Source: Athripsodes cinereus
Lineage: Eukaryota > Arthropoda > Insecta > Trichoptera > Leptoceridae
Assembly: GCA_947579605.1 (NCBI GenBank)
Contig: OX388316.1
Coordinates: forward strand, 14,821,290 to 14,885,289
Length of the DNA stretch: 64,000 nucleotides
Direction: 5' to 3'
Below the pieces are notes generated by a model that saw only the letters and a list, made by a program, of their open reading frames with translations, was not told where the DNA came from and did not search any database. The position numbers and the translations under genes were made by a program. Shown here in pieces: positions 43,888-56,230 of this stretch (its first letter is position 1; each line of letters starts with the position of its first letter).

Positions 43888-45841
43888 TACTAAACACTTG
43901 AATTAACCCTTAATAAATTTTATGAATGACATAGAAAACGCAACCTCACCTTATTTGGTAGTATCCTAGACGGGAGTTGAAACCATAAAGCTGTCAAATT
44001 AATTAAAATTTGAACTACCAACACTTATGAAGAATAAGATCGACTTTCACATACCTAATAATGGTACCTACTTGCTTATCAAAAAAGACGTACCAAATGG
44101 ATTAACAAATATTTAAATATTCACACTGTTACAATATTGTCCACTAAAGTATGTATCAAATACATTATTTATTGCTTACAAGTTCTTACACCAATATCTT
44201 TATACTTATATGTATAATACATAGGTAGATAAGTGAGTACATTATAACTTTAGAAGGAGTCCTGTTCAAGCAAAGTTTATTAGACTTGTCAGCGCGTTGC
44301 CTTACTACCACTGTGTTGAAACTAACTTTATAAGTACAACTGTATATGTAGGTACATAATATACGCAGTAGATACAGCTCCTGTCCTCAGGGAGGGTCCT
44401 GTAATAATGTCATATTTGGACAAGTTCGGTTTCCAACTTCTATTCAATATAGTATAACAATGTACCATATACTGTGACGCAATATTATATTTAAGACAAA
44501 ATTACTCAAATTACAAATATTTTTGACGAGAATTTGATAAATTCATTATACATTGTACTTTGATTGTTCGAATATTTGTATATGCAGACAGTAAACAAAA
44601 CATATTATTATTTGTTAATATGTTTTAGTAGTGTTGTTTTTTTTTTTAAGTAGAATGAGATGAAAAAATATTCTATATTCATGGCAATTCTGCATTAATC
44701 AAGTCACCTTTTTCTACATTTTACTAAAAACAATGTATTATGAAATATTGTCGTCAAGGCGTTGACATAAATGAACCTTAGTATTAAATAATCAATGCGG
44801 TCGGGAAACTTGAAATAATAACTTTTCTTAAGTATTACATACTTACATAATATCATAAGACATATTTTAAACGTGTCCCAGCTACATACATTACAATTCC
44901 TACAAATATAATTTTCTTGTTTTCTTAATTGTTAGTTATATAATGTATGTTTCTGCAATATATGAACATGACAATGTACAAGTATTTGTCGAATACTATC
45001 TACTTTCTGTAGGAAGTACTAATGATCTTCTGTTATAGTGTCATAAAGTTCCTCAAATAATCTGTCTGGTTCTATTATTACGGCTTCAGAGAGTTTCTCA
45101 TTATCTGCATAATAGTATCGACTAACTGAAAGTACTATCAAAGTCCCTATATAGTTCCTACATAATATTGTTTGCAGTAAACATCCACTGCTGGTCTTTG
45201 GCTGCGAGCTGCGAGGATACGATTGTAAATAAATGTAACTTGATGCTCAAAGTGCTGAGAATATTTCCTCTTCAAAGGTGTCTGTCTGAAAAGCATCGCT
45301 GGTCAGAGGCAAAGCGATTTTCAAAGATATTAGTTTTCCCAGCAAATTCGATTTTGTTTATTTACTACTTTTGATATCTATTATTGAAGAAATCGTGAAG
45401 TAAAATTCTAAAATAATTTATTATTGAAGTAGTAGTATATTAAAGCAATGTAGAAAAATCTTTAATATATTAAAAAAAAGTTGATCTAGTTTAAAAAAAA
45501 CTCAAACACATCCACGGTAGGTACACAAACATACGTGGCGTGAACTATGAATCTATTGATTAAAAATTTAAGATTTTACCATTAGACTACCGACTACCTC
45601 ATTATAATTATAACGGACTATAATAATCGACTTTATTATTTGAAGTATTATTATTTGCTTTGTTTAGATAATCGCTTGTTAATGGTGGACGTTCCACCGA
45701 AACCGCGACAGCAAAAAGCTCATATAACATAATATTTAATTACATAGTTAGTCTAAAACATTATCAATAATATTATTATTTATCAAACTTATAGTTTTAT
45801 AAAACAGTTTACAAGTGAATATATCATTTCTTCGTGTTGCT
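43888..45841. other. AT-rich spacer without recognised genes
   Basis: No coding motif or repeat boundary recognised. The 68-codon frame at 45168 has no domain. Confidence 0.5.
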
Positions 45842-46620
45842 CTTTTTTTTTTTTTTTTTATTTAATGAAAATAGTACATTGAATAATAAATATATACATC
45901 TTATGATAATGAGTCACGCCAAATCTAAAAGATTTGTCGGCGTGTTCTCTTATAACATACTTTATACATATATTGACCTAATACGACATTAACCTAAATA
46001 CAAAAATAATTATTAGTTATATATAAATCCACACTTTATTAACCATTCCTTGACTAATTTTTTTGCAATATTTTTACTCTTGCATTTCTTAATAGATACC
46101 GGCATCATATTAAGTATTTTTGGCACGTTATATTCAAATGTTCTTTTTCCGTATTTATTATTGAATTTAGGGACTACATATCCTTCATTAAATTTAAATC
46201 TTGTGTGATGCATATGTCGAGGTTTTTCTTTATATTCGGTTTTTGAAAACTGGTCAAGGACAACTCTCTGCCAAAACAAGCCTTTAGCAGATAATACATT
46301 TAACTTTTTGAAATACAGAGAAATATTATTTCGCGCCGCGTTGCAAATTTCTTTTTTTACTATAAGTCTTAATATCGATTTTTGTGCGAACATTACCCTT
46401 TTCAAATTAGAATTAGTACAATTGCCCCAGCTACCAATACCATATCTGATTAAAGATTCTGCCAAAGACTTGTACACAGTAACAAGTGTGGACCTCGGTA
46501 CAAAATATTTTATCTTAAATAACATACATGCTATAGATCTTAATCGCTTACAAATAATATTTACATGCTGATCCCACTTAAATCTATCGTCTATAGTTAC
46601 ACCTAGATGCTCCGTGCATG
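45842..46620 (-). mobile_element. 5'-truncated jockey/CR1-like LINE with poly(A)
   Basis: The C-terminal RT part at 46013-46617 is followed by a ~160-bp 3' UTR that holds a hairpin (CACGCCGACAAATC / GATTTGGCGTG) and ends in AAATAAAAAA... with an A-run of about 18 (T at 45842-45860). The 5' truncation point lies about 46618, directly against a SINE-like copy. I did not find a convincing target duplication. Confidence 0.75.
46013..46617 (-). pseudogene. LINE reverse transcriptase, C-terminal thumb region
   Basis: Open frame with TEHLGVTIDDRFKWDQHVN, CKRLRSIACMLFKIKYFVP, the SLIRYGIGSWGN motif and QKSILRLIVKK, then a basic tail ending EWLIKCGFIYN. The HLGxxxDxxxxWxxHV and YGxxxWG blocks are standard for jockey/CR1-type LINEs downstream of FADD. 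The endonuclease, palm and FADD motif are missing. The first ~26 codons of the open frame are encoded by the adjoining SINE, an accidental fusion. No stop or frameshift in the remaining LINE frame, so the copy is not old. Confidence 0.8.
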
Positions 46621-46621
46621 G

Positions 46622-46806
46622 GGTTACCAGTAGACCAGACGGAGAGGACAGCTTGCATGCCAACAAAAAATAAAATATTTTTAGGGTAGGTGGCAAACTG
46701 GTGTAATTAAAGATGTAAAATATTTTTTTGAATACCTGCTTTTACGGGATACTTGAAAACTTTCGAGAAAGAGAGGGACACCAATGATTTGCTGGGTGCT
46801 CCACGG
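46622..46806 (-). repeat. SINE-like repeat, copy 9
   Basis: Minus-strand copy; plus strand reads GACGGAGAGGACAGCTTGC, GTAGGTGGCAAACTG, GAATACCTGCTTTTACGGGA, TTTCGAGAAAGAGAGGGAC and GCTGGGTGCTCCACGG. Its 3' end is cut at the junction with the LINE at 46620. Confidence 0.75.
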
Positions 46807-47758
46807 AACGGTTCATATAATATTCGTATTTGTTTTATATTTGGATAAAGACTCAACTTGATAAAACGCAGATATAAAAATAATTAAGTTTAACACTAGT
46901 ACATTCAACAACACGTTTGTACAAAGCTCCAAGTGTCGTATCAATTGGATAAATTTCATTTCATTTACTTATCTCAGCACGTCGGTTTCTCAGTTGTATA
47001 TTAATTAGTTATAATATCGTTATCAATAACGTATGTATTATTAATTTTTAAGACGTGACTGTGACAGAAGACGAGTTGAAGAGTTGATATACGAAAGTGA
47101 AAAAGCTCACAACTTATTATGTTGTAAATGCCGCGTGTGGCCGCGAATTATCTTTTAACACGAAACTGTTAAAGACTTGTAGTAGGATAAAAAGTGTTTG
47201 TAGCTCTTACAAATCCGGTTTATCGTAGTGACTTTTGTGTGATATTATTTATATACGATGCAAGAAAAACAGCTTGCTGTACAAATTAATCGATATTATT
47301 TAAGTAAAATACCTATAATATGTTTTTTATTCTTCTTTTTCAAGTAGGTACCAAAAGCACTTTTGCAATATCTGTTATTTTTATAGCGCGATATGAAATA
47401 TCTTTGAATTCGTAGGTAGTTGTCCCAATTACAGATGATCTGTGACATTATAGATTGAAATATTTTTTTCTGAACACAGGGTACAACAAACAAACCTTCT
47501 CCATTTTTTTAGAAAATTTGTGCCATGATAATTCGTGAATCCTGACGCTCTGATATTGATATTATATGGACGGTATATTATGAATGAGGAACGTCCAGGT
47601 CGTTGCAAACACTGTAAACAAATTATTTTTTTTGACCAACAACCATTGGACATTCTCAAATTACAACACAACCAGGACTATCGTTTCCCTTATATTACAG
47701 ACACTACAGGCCGCATGAGTAAAAAAAAAGGAAAAAGCATTACTGTAAAGAACTTACA
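46807..47758. other. Spacer without recognised genes
   Basis: The 127-codon frame at 47535-47918 has a GRCKHCKQII segment but its C-terminal third is SINE-derived and the rest matches no family I know. I do not call it a gene. Confidence 0.4.
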
Positions 47759-47905
47759 CCATTACGGCATATCCGACAAGTGGGGTAGCCAGCAGAACCA
47801 ACTGTTTATAATAAACATGTATATTGTCCTCTCCGTGCCAATAATAAAACAAGACAATCAAAAGGAGTGGCATGCCGCATCGCTAAATTGCAGGTGTTTA
47901 ATCTT
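47759..47905 (-). repeat. SINE-like repeat, copy 10
   Basis: Plus strand ATTACGGCATATCCGACAAG, TGGGGTAGCCAGCAG, TTGTCCTCTCCGTGCCAATA, AGTGGCATGCCGCATCGC. Reverse complement of the 3' half of the family. Confidence 0.8.
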
Positions 47906-49203
47906 ACAAATTAATTAGGTTTATTCTTTTTAATCACGTTTAAGAAAAATAATCAACATATTCCATTTCTAAAAATGTTTTACAATTGAAAACTTTTATT
48001 CTTTATCCATTCAATAATTTTCAAATTCACAATAACAATAGATATTTGATCGGAACGGTAACATGTGTGAATATTTACACAGAAATAAACTAATAAGTAC
48101 TTACCTAATAATATAAAAGTAATAAAAAATAACAAAGCTTGTTTATTGAAGTGGAAATGATTGCTTATTCTTTTTCCATCCTAGTTTTCATTGTTATAAT
48201 AAGACCACACTAAAATAAGCAACAATGGGTATCACAGAACAATGAAGTATGGAGCGGAATTATTTCTACATTTAAAAATTTCATGTATTTGTCTGTTGTA
48301 CATAAGTTTAGAATAACTGGATTAGAAGAAAAGCCAAATTATAATTTGTCTCGCTGTTTGTGCGAATGTTTTAGGTCACTAAAAATATTTGTTCTAAATT
48401 TTCTATTATAACGTCACAGTATTTTTCAAATGACGACGGATGTTTGGAAAGATATTTTCATCTTTATTTCTGTTTAAATGGACGAATGAAAACTTTTATC
48501 TTTAATGATTTTGTCGTGATATGGAAAATGTAACTTAGTTGACAGAAAACTGCTTTGAGTGAAAGATAAGTGACTTCTGTACTCCAGCATTGAAAGTGAA
48601 AGAATGAGTTGAAAAATTATGATGGTGATAAATTTACGATTGAAAATAATTAATTTACAATTTCTCTTTTCTGCTTTCAAATTTTCCTATCGGGAAAACA
48701 AGTTTTTAAATATTGTTTACTTAAGGTTATCTAGGAGTACCTATTGCTTCGATAGAAGTGTATAAATATATATTTGAAATAAAATAAACAGAATTTCATA
48801 AACCATATACCTAATGTGACATCTCTTTGAATTCACTATTTAATACTTAGTAGAAAATTTTGTTCATATTACAAACATATTTACTTGGTATATAATATAC
48901 TATATGCTACTATGTATGTACCTTTTAAAGGTGCTTGCTCCGATCTGGCAATGGGTAGGTACTTAGATATATATGTACTCGGATGGGTGTTTGGGTATGT
49001 GTATGTTGTGATGTGGTGCCGACAGTTGCCAGTGGCATTTTCATTAAAATTACAATAAATTATTGCCACAGGATTGAATTATTATTATTGTTAAATCGGA
49101 TACAATATATAAGATTAACGTTGTTTGTGTCGATACACTACTTACACTTATATAAAAAAAAATTAAGGCTCAACATACCTAATAATCGGTACTATTATTA
49201 CAA
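47906..49203. other. AT-rich spacer without recognised genes
   Basis: Nothing supported; a few minus-strand frames are low-complexity. Confidence 0.5.
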
Positions 49204-49292
49204 TTTTACCATCACAGCATTGGGTGTCCTCTACGTGTCAATAAAACTAAGACATTCGGGATAGGTGATAGATATATTAATTCATCGCTGAT
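49204..49292 (-). repeat. SINE-like repeat, fragment 11
   Basis: TTTTACCATCACAGCATTGG, GTGTCCTCTACGTGTCAAT, AGACATTCGGGATAGGTG and TTCATCGCTGATT match the reversed family, with the GTAGCCAGCAG block deleted. Confidence 0.6.
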
Positions 49293-49351
49293 TGTAATTG
49301 TTGAATGTCTTATTATATGTGTTATTTCACTTTCACCTATACAGGACATTT

Positions 49352-49703
49352 CACCAGAAGATCGATGCATTTGAGATGCAGTGTTGGAGGAAATTGCTCC
49401 GAGTGCATTGGACTGAACACAGAACTAATGAGTCCATCTTCAACTATTTGCAAACAGCCCGTCTTGCAATATTTCGTACACATTGCGAGAAGAGAGCCCG
49501 AGAACCTGAAAAGAGTAATTATAGCTGGGGCTGTAGAAGCGAGGCATCGAAGGTGCCGAGTACCAGCAAGATGGAGTGACCAAGTTAAGAAAGCTACACA
49601 TGCACATGACGGAGGTTCGCTCAAGGTGGAGACAGATGGTCTACAGAACGAGGCATGATGGTCACGATCCTCAGGGTTGAGGGACCGCGAAGATGATACT
49701 AAT
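49352..49703 (+). pseudogene. LINE C-terminal region with two frameshifts
   Basis: QKIDAFEMQCWRKLLRVHW, TEHRTNESIF lies in one frame (from 49355). ARREPENLKRVIIAGAVEAR, RRCRVPARWSDQVKKATH lies in a second. RWRQMVYRTRHDGHDPQG plus stop lies in a third. The order RIDAFEMWCWRRLLRVPWT, VITGKVEGRR, WSDQI, HDPQ is characteristic of a common RTE-like LINE C-terminus. Segments ACAGGACATT and ACAAGACATT near the two ends could be a target duplication with one mismatch. Two frame changes show it is old. Three overlapping ORFs seen here are all parts or shadows of it. Confidence 0.72.
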
Positions 49704-52671
49704 ACAAGACATTCGAAAACTAGAAAAAAGTGGTATTAAAAATGGAATACAAAATGGTTTTTAGGAGTCTGAGTTCAAAATAAACCCAAGCTTCTATAGG
49801 TTTCATTTGTTTCATTTTCTCTTATGCTTTGTTAATCTCTAACTTTGCTAAGGTAATTTTATTTTCTGGTATTTAAACAATTATTATTAGTACTAAATTT
49901 AGATCGGTGTAACCCGTCACTCATTGTGAATGTATTTTGATTGTTCCAAATAACTTTAAGAGAAGACATTCCGTGCACGATTTTTATTAAAGATATCCGT
50001 TAGCTATTCAACTTGTGAAATATGTCGTGATACGATAAATGATGAACTGCATAATACCAATCCATGAATTTTGTCAACAATGCTTTTCATTGAACATCCA
50101 GTTATATAATTAATAATTGTCTTATTTGAAGATTTTTATTACAGTTACGATAGAAAAAAAGCTAAAATATAATTAGTAGTATCTAAACGACTGCCGATCA
50201 AATATAATTCTATTGTTTTAACCACTAGAAAACAAAACAATTAAAAATGAAATGTCATCATTACATAAACAAAATTATCAATAACCAACTTCAAGGGAAA
50301 TTTTTGTTTGGTTTAGCAATTTAATAATATCTATTAACAATAGAAGTCGTTTTCAGCAATCAAGATTGATATTTTGTACAAATTTCATATCTACGTAATC
50401 ATAAAATTAATTTTTGAAGGGTGTTTGTGTTCATACTCTGAAACGAAAACGTTAGAGTTTAAATAAATATAGTAAAATATAACAGTGTTTTAATTATTTA
50501 TAAATTATTAATCATAAAATGTTTTAAGATTCAAAGGTTCTGCAATAGAAATTAATAGGGTTGCTATGTCTTAATCGTGTTTTTTTTTGTTACTTCGACT
50601 TATATATTATATAGTTTCAATTAAAAATGTGGCTAGGATAAGCAAAATTAGAAAACGTAAGAGGATATATATGTCTAACAATCTCTACTTTTCTCAGATT
50701 AAAAAAAATCAAATGCTAAATTGATAAGCACGAAACATTTATACACAAGCAAGTTTTTTAGCAATATTTTATACCTTTAACTGTTTATTTTTTTTTAAGA
50801 TTATCACTGCTAACACCGATACTTTTATATTTAATATTTACTTAATATATAATATTATCTCCTACCCTTATACAATATTGCGTTAAAAGCAAGAAACTAT
50901 AATTTATCTGTTACAAAAATTAATGTTTTCAATTTTTATTCAACCGTACAATCAATGTACTTTAATAAACAGTGATACAATAATTATTTGTAAAAATAAT
51001 AAATCAAAGATCGACTACCTATATTTATCGACGTGATGATTATAAGAATTAAAAAATTGAAATAATGCTGAATGTCAAAATTCGAATGTGTAATTTTAGG
51101 TTTGGAATGAGAAATCGAATGATAAAATTCACACCTGGAAATTCTTACAACATCCAACAAATTATCGAGTACATACCTCGCAGATAACCTATATCTCAAT
51201 AAAAAATATATTATTCCTAAAAAAATATTTGTATTGTAAACAGCTGTTGTTGTAAACAACTCGATAGTTTTAAAGGAGATGAACTATCTTTTTCTAAGAC
51301 CATAGGTTTATTACGATTTTTATTAATTTAGTAAAGATTTTTTCTTAAATTGTAACGTAACATTATTATTTGCATCATATAAAATGTATGTTGAATTGCT
51401 ATGGAAATTGTGAAAAGATTTTTATAATCATTATACATGAAGGATTATTTATCCTCTCTATTATCACAAAAGTGCCATGGAAAATTAATAAAATAGAAGT
51501 AAGTATATGTGATTGATATTACTTCACTTACATAATAGTAGCCTTCACTGAATATAAGTTCCATGTTACATATATTGTCATGTTATCCTGTTCATTATAT
51601 TATTTTTAACCCTATGTTAGTGTCTGACAAAGATATAACATGTTGAAGCTTTGGTCACCTCTAACTATTGGTAAAGAATTATAAAAGTATTCTTTTTTTT
51701 AAAAAAAAAGATATATCTGGGTTTTGTTATAAACCCAAATACAACCTTATAAGTACACCTTTCACACTAAGCTAAAAGCTTACTTTATTATTTAGTTTTA
51801 TTTATTTTAATATGGAGTGATTGCGTAAAATACAGCTAGTTTGTATATATTTCTTATAATAAAAGTGGGTAGGTAGGTGCCTACTACTATTCACAAAATA
51901 ATTAGTGGCTATGAGGATCCTTTCCTTGTCGGCAGACGCGCTAACAAGATGGGCAGGTAGTATTTACCTGTACACATACCACTCGCTCTGTTATACATTA
52001 CATACAAACATACATACATACCTACCTACATTATATTATTACTATCTACATACACCCTTATCTCATCGTATTCAATTCTTATTATAATTTCATCGCTCAG
52101 ATAATAAAATAATAATAACAATGTACATAGGTAGGTACATTGAATGATTCATTTTTTAATTCAACGCATTTGTCGATATTAAAAATTGTATTCATCAATA
52201 ATAAAATACTTGTATCATGTTGTAGAATTTTGTTCAATTTTCGAACGGTTTTACATAAATGCATGTTTTGATTTAGATGATGCTGAATCAATTTAGTCGG
52301 AAAAAGAATTGTTCTTAGATCTTCCATTTTTTTGCTGTAAAATCGTGGTCGTATGAGTAAATTCGTAAAGTCATTTTTGAAATGTTACCCAAATTTAATC
52401 TGGAAATGAAAGTATCCACGTATCTTGACAATCTTCATTTACTTTACAGCACGGAGAAGATGGCTTATGGATTCGTTTCGAGCAGAAGTTCTCATGCCAA
52501 ACTTTTTTTGGCCGTTGATACAGATAGAGAGAGTTTGATTTGTTTTTCATCCTTATCATTCGTAAACGAGTGAATGACCTTTAGAATATTAAATAAAATA
52601 TAATAGTTTTCGATTCATTGGCCGTCTAGTAATCAGCACAGTTTTCATTAGCTAAAAAGTTTGTATAATTT
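49704..52671. other. AT-rich spacer with a SINE fragment and a hammerhead-region relative
   Basis: 50000-50033 (TATTCAACTTGTGAAATATG, TCGTGATACGA) is a fragment of the SINE-like 3' end. At 50440-50500, CTGAAACGAAAACGTTAGAG followed by TAACAGTGTTTTAATT is related to the right half of the hammerhead-like repeats, but the CTGANGA box and stem are lost. No coding motif recognised elsewhere; the many short frames are low-complexity. Confidence 0.45.
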
Positions 52672-52713
52672 CATTAGTTAAATATTTGTATTTATACAAA
52701 TATTTAACTAATG
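52672..52713. repeat. Perfect 20-bp inverted repeat
   Basis: CATTAGTTAAATATTTGTAT and its exact reverse complement are separated by two T. The DNA could extrude a cruciform and RNA a 20-bp hairpin. Could be the remnant of a tiny MITE; no target duplication noticed. Confidence 0.8.
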
Positions 52714-52909
52714 TAAAGGTTCTATCAGTGAGTATCTTACAAAATACTTGTAACACTTTTTCTCTCTAAAATGAGAAAAAATTTAAAACCTTAAATTGAT
52801 GAAAAACGACATCTGCTTTATTTCAAGTGCTTTAGCCTCTCTTACCGTCTTTAAACTAAAGATCACCTTTAATAATTTCAAGATTAATTTTTATCTCGCG
52901 AAATAAAAT

Positions 52910-53121
52910 AAATTGCCAGACGTCAATTCTGATGAGTGAGTCTCTCTCTCTGGTGGAAGCATGGTTTGGTCGGTACTTTCAGGGCAGTAATAATAATAAA
53001 AGGTCGGTATGTAGATTCGAGTTGACGGAATAATTGTGGAGGAGCAGCAGCCAGTCTTCTTGGCAAGTATGGTGCCGGGTCTGTCTACTGCCAGGTCCGT
53101 ACTGGCCAATTATTATAACAG
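52910..53121 (+). other. Candidate 5' exon of an unknown host transcript
   Basis: A GC-richer island in AT-rich sequence: GTGAGTCTCTCTCTCTGGTG, GGAGCAGCAGCCAGTC, TGGTGCCGGGTCTGTCTAC, then AATTATTATAACAG directly followed by GTATGTAAG, a strong splice donor match (donor G at 53122). Plus-strand frames are short, which would suit a 5' untranslated exon. The minus-strand 72-codon frame over it has no motif. No second copy exists in the window, so it is not obviously a repeat. Confidence 0.2.
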
Positions 53122-54352
53122 GTATGTAAGTATATATTATTATTACACTTACTATATCACGAAATACTAATTTGTTTAACGATACGTATATACTGAATAC
53201 TAAAGTGTATTATAAGTGTGGAATAAATTCAAGCATTGCATATTTTTTATAAAATATCAAGTCCGAATTTTATCGAGAATGTTATTGGTAGACAATTTGT
53301 CACTATAGCTAAAGGAGGCAATTTTCTCGGATGTAGCATTTTAGAGAGTTCATATTAAACTTCCTCGAAATTACATACCTAGGTATGCATTATTTTTATT
53401 TAGAATGATAAACAAATTTAAAGTTCTTGAAAAAACAGTAATGAAGAAATAAGTAGGTGGACACATACATTTTAAATTGATAGTTAGGGATTTCCATTAT
53501 TCAAATACATAATTTTAATGTATAGGTAGATACTTCCAGTTTTATAATTTTGTTCAATACCTCGTCATCATTTTGTTCAAATAACAGTACCTACTTTGTA
53601 TGTTTTGTTTATACAATACGCAATTTGAATAAACATGATGTGTTGATGTTATTCAATAGATACTTTCATAATTATATTCTTGTTATGAAACGTAATGTAA
53701 TGTTTAAAATAAATAATAATATAATATTGTTTCTTTACTAAAGTGCATAATTATTACAAGAAATTCATGCGAATCCTTAACTAGTTCTACTATTTACAAC
53801 TTACAAGCTTTCGCGTGAATTTCATCAGTCTGTTAAAACAACTAGATAATAATTCATTTTGTGCACAATAAGTATTATTATTTTGTGCAACATTGTATGC
53901 AAAATATGACTATACTATTTAATAATAAATTACTGTTGGATATGTAATAATTTGTACCAGTTCCTTTCTACATTTGGTGTTTCGATTATGGTCATTATCA
54001 TCGGAAGTTTTATATGAGCGAGCGATGCACTAAAGGTGAAAACTGAGTTGTACTCGTATAATAAAAATTCATTTTCACTCTAATTAAGTATAATATATTA
54101 ATTATTAATAAGTAATTTTCCTTATTCTTATGTACGAGATATGCATTTTATTGATCTTACAAAAAAAACGAGATTACTATAGCAAGATAAATATTATCAT
54201 TATTATAGAACTGCTATTAATTACAGTGAAAAATAATCTAAGGACGGCCAATAACAACACGGTATGTGTCGCCGCATACTGATGTGGCAAGCTCCTTAAA
54301 TCCGGACAATCTATGTAAACAAGTAACAACATTCATCAGTTGTAAAAATACA
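53122..54352. other. AT-rich spacer; possible degraded hammerhead-like locus
   Basis: Minus strand at about 53800-53835 reads CTGATGAAATTCACGCGAAA followed by GCTTGTAAG. Both conserved boxes are there but no stem lies between them. Nothing else recognised. Confidence 0.4.
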
Positions 54353-54400
54353 GTCCGCTGGTTACCCCACTTGTAGAATATGTCGTGATGGTATAGTATC
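54353..54400 (+). repeat. SINE-like repeat, 3' fragment 13
   Basis: GTCCGCTGGTTACCCCACTT, GTAGAATATGTCGTGATGG, TATAGTATC. It ends directly against the reversed LINE 3' UTR that starts at 54402. Confidence 0.75.
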
Positions 54401-54401
54401 A

Positions 54402-54526
54402 TTTTTTTTTCGCGGCGGCAGAGTTGCCATCCACACCTTTCAGTATTATACAACCAGATAAGTCTCCATATGATCAGTTATGGTCACACAAAAATTTAAC
54501 AGTCTAATGCCGGGAAAAATTCACCT
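54402..54526 (-). repeat. 3' UTR-only copy of the restriction-endonuclease LINE
   Basis: Reverse complement of the 3' UTR at 59971-60094: T-run, CGCGGCGGCAGAGTTGCCAT, AACCAGATAAGTCTCCATAT, GCCGGGAAAAATTCACC. No coding part. A minus-strand 71-codon frame across it is not a gene. Confidence 0.82.
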
Positions 54527-55803
54527 CCAAAATGTTTTTATTAATTTCAAAATTGGAATTAGGGTTATTGAGAAGTGAGAAAATATTTATGAAGATATTA
54601 ATATTTTTCCTCATTTATTGACAATAAATACAACACATTTAAATTGGCAAATATAAATAGAAACCCTTTCTCATCCATTTCAAATCACGATGGTTTGTAT
54701 TATCACTGTTCCTAGTTATATAAATATCCTAAATGACAAAGCTTTGTTACTGTTCAATTTCATAAATTGTTTAGCTCTCTCGAATTACGAGTTTATTTGG
54801 TTTTACTGTAATTTTCGACACCTGTCGGATCTAATTAGGCAAAATGAAATGTTTAAAAAAATCTTTCCCCTCTCGAGCCTTATTTATAAAGAATGACAGT
54901 TTTTCATGACATTTATCAGTTTTTAAATAATTTAATTAAAATTTAAGTACAAAAAATATTTTTTAGACGTTTGACAACTTTTGAATGAATTTGAATGAAT
55001 GAATTTTACTTTTTAAAGCTATATCGTATGAACATATACCTACATAGCTTTTAGTTCGTCTAATGGTTGGATTGAGAAAAAATAGTCTAATATTAGTCTT
55101 CCAACTAGTCATTTCCAACAAAGAAAAAACATGTAAACCATATTTGAATGAAACTGAATATACATAATGTGGAAGGTACATTTATTTTACTTTTTTTTTG
55201 TTTTTATCAAGAAACATTATTTATATTTGATTATTTAAGTAGAGAACCACCTATATCTTAAAATATTAGTAGGTGTTATTAATGATTATAAAAGGGATGA
55301 TACTATTTTGTTAAACTATTTAGAAAATCCATTTCGTCCTATGACGAGGGTTCACAATTGATTCATTTTCACATAACTTTAATACTTTTATCGGTTTTAT
55401 AAATCTTCTACTATTTCACACCTCTCATCTATGATTTTGTTTTAATAATATTAATATTAATGTTGGTACTGCCCATAGGTAAAGCTACCGATAACCAGTC
55501 ACATTATTTTCTATAAGCTTAGGTATGTATGTATATGACTCTACACTATTTCATAATATTAACCCATGTTTTGTATTAGGTTACACACATATTGACTCAA
55601 TGTTACAATCTATTCTTTGTCTTTATATTCCACCTTCTGTATCCTAGTCTAGCCATTATAATTGGCCAAAACTTTTGTTTTTATCCAACTCTGTTTTAAT
55701 AGTGAAATATAATAGAACTGAAAAAAATATTTTATATTTCATTATAAGCTGATCACGAGCAATAGAATTCAAGCTTTTACTCTACCGGTAATCCTAGATA
55801 GAT
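54527..55803. other. AT-rich spacer without recognised genes
   Basis: Nothing supported on either strand. Confidence 0.5.
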
Positions 55804-56230
55804 TTAGGGCCGATCTTATAAACATCCGTTAGTTACATAACCAACGAAATATACCTACCGAAAAAACAAACAATCGGTAACTTTTGCGTTTTATAAACGT
55901 CCGTTAGCCATATTTCGGTAAAAATCTGTAGGTTAGTTATACCGACTGTTTTGGGAACGGTTTTGACACTCAAACCGTCGGTTTATTAGACATTTCTTTG
56001 TTTAAAAGTAATTTCTCTTTTAATATACAGTATATCTGTGATGCCTCACTTCTCATAAGAGATATTGTTGTTAAATAGCCAGGATCAGTACACAAACATA
56101 TTTTTCAAACGTGATTACACAACGCTGCGAGGTAAAACTTCAATAATGCGTGTGTATTTGACCGTTGCTATGCATAGAATAACAAAAAATCATAGCAACA
56201 CCAGTTTATTTAACATGTGGATGACGAATG

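Noticed and set aside
47535..47918. 127-codon frame with GRCKHCKQII, possible zinc-binding protein
   Set aside because: The C-terminal third is encoded by a SINE-like repeat and the rest matches no family; likely chance.
52920..52960. CTGATGAGTGAG as a further hammerhead core
   Set aside because: No GAAA box follows and no stem II can be drawn.
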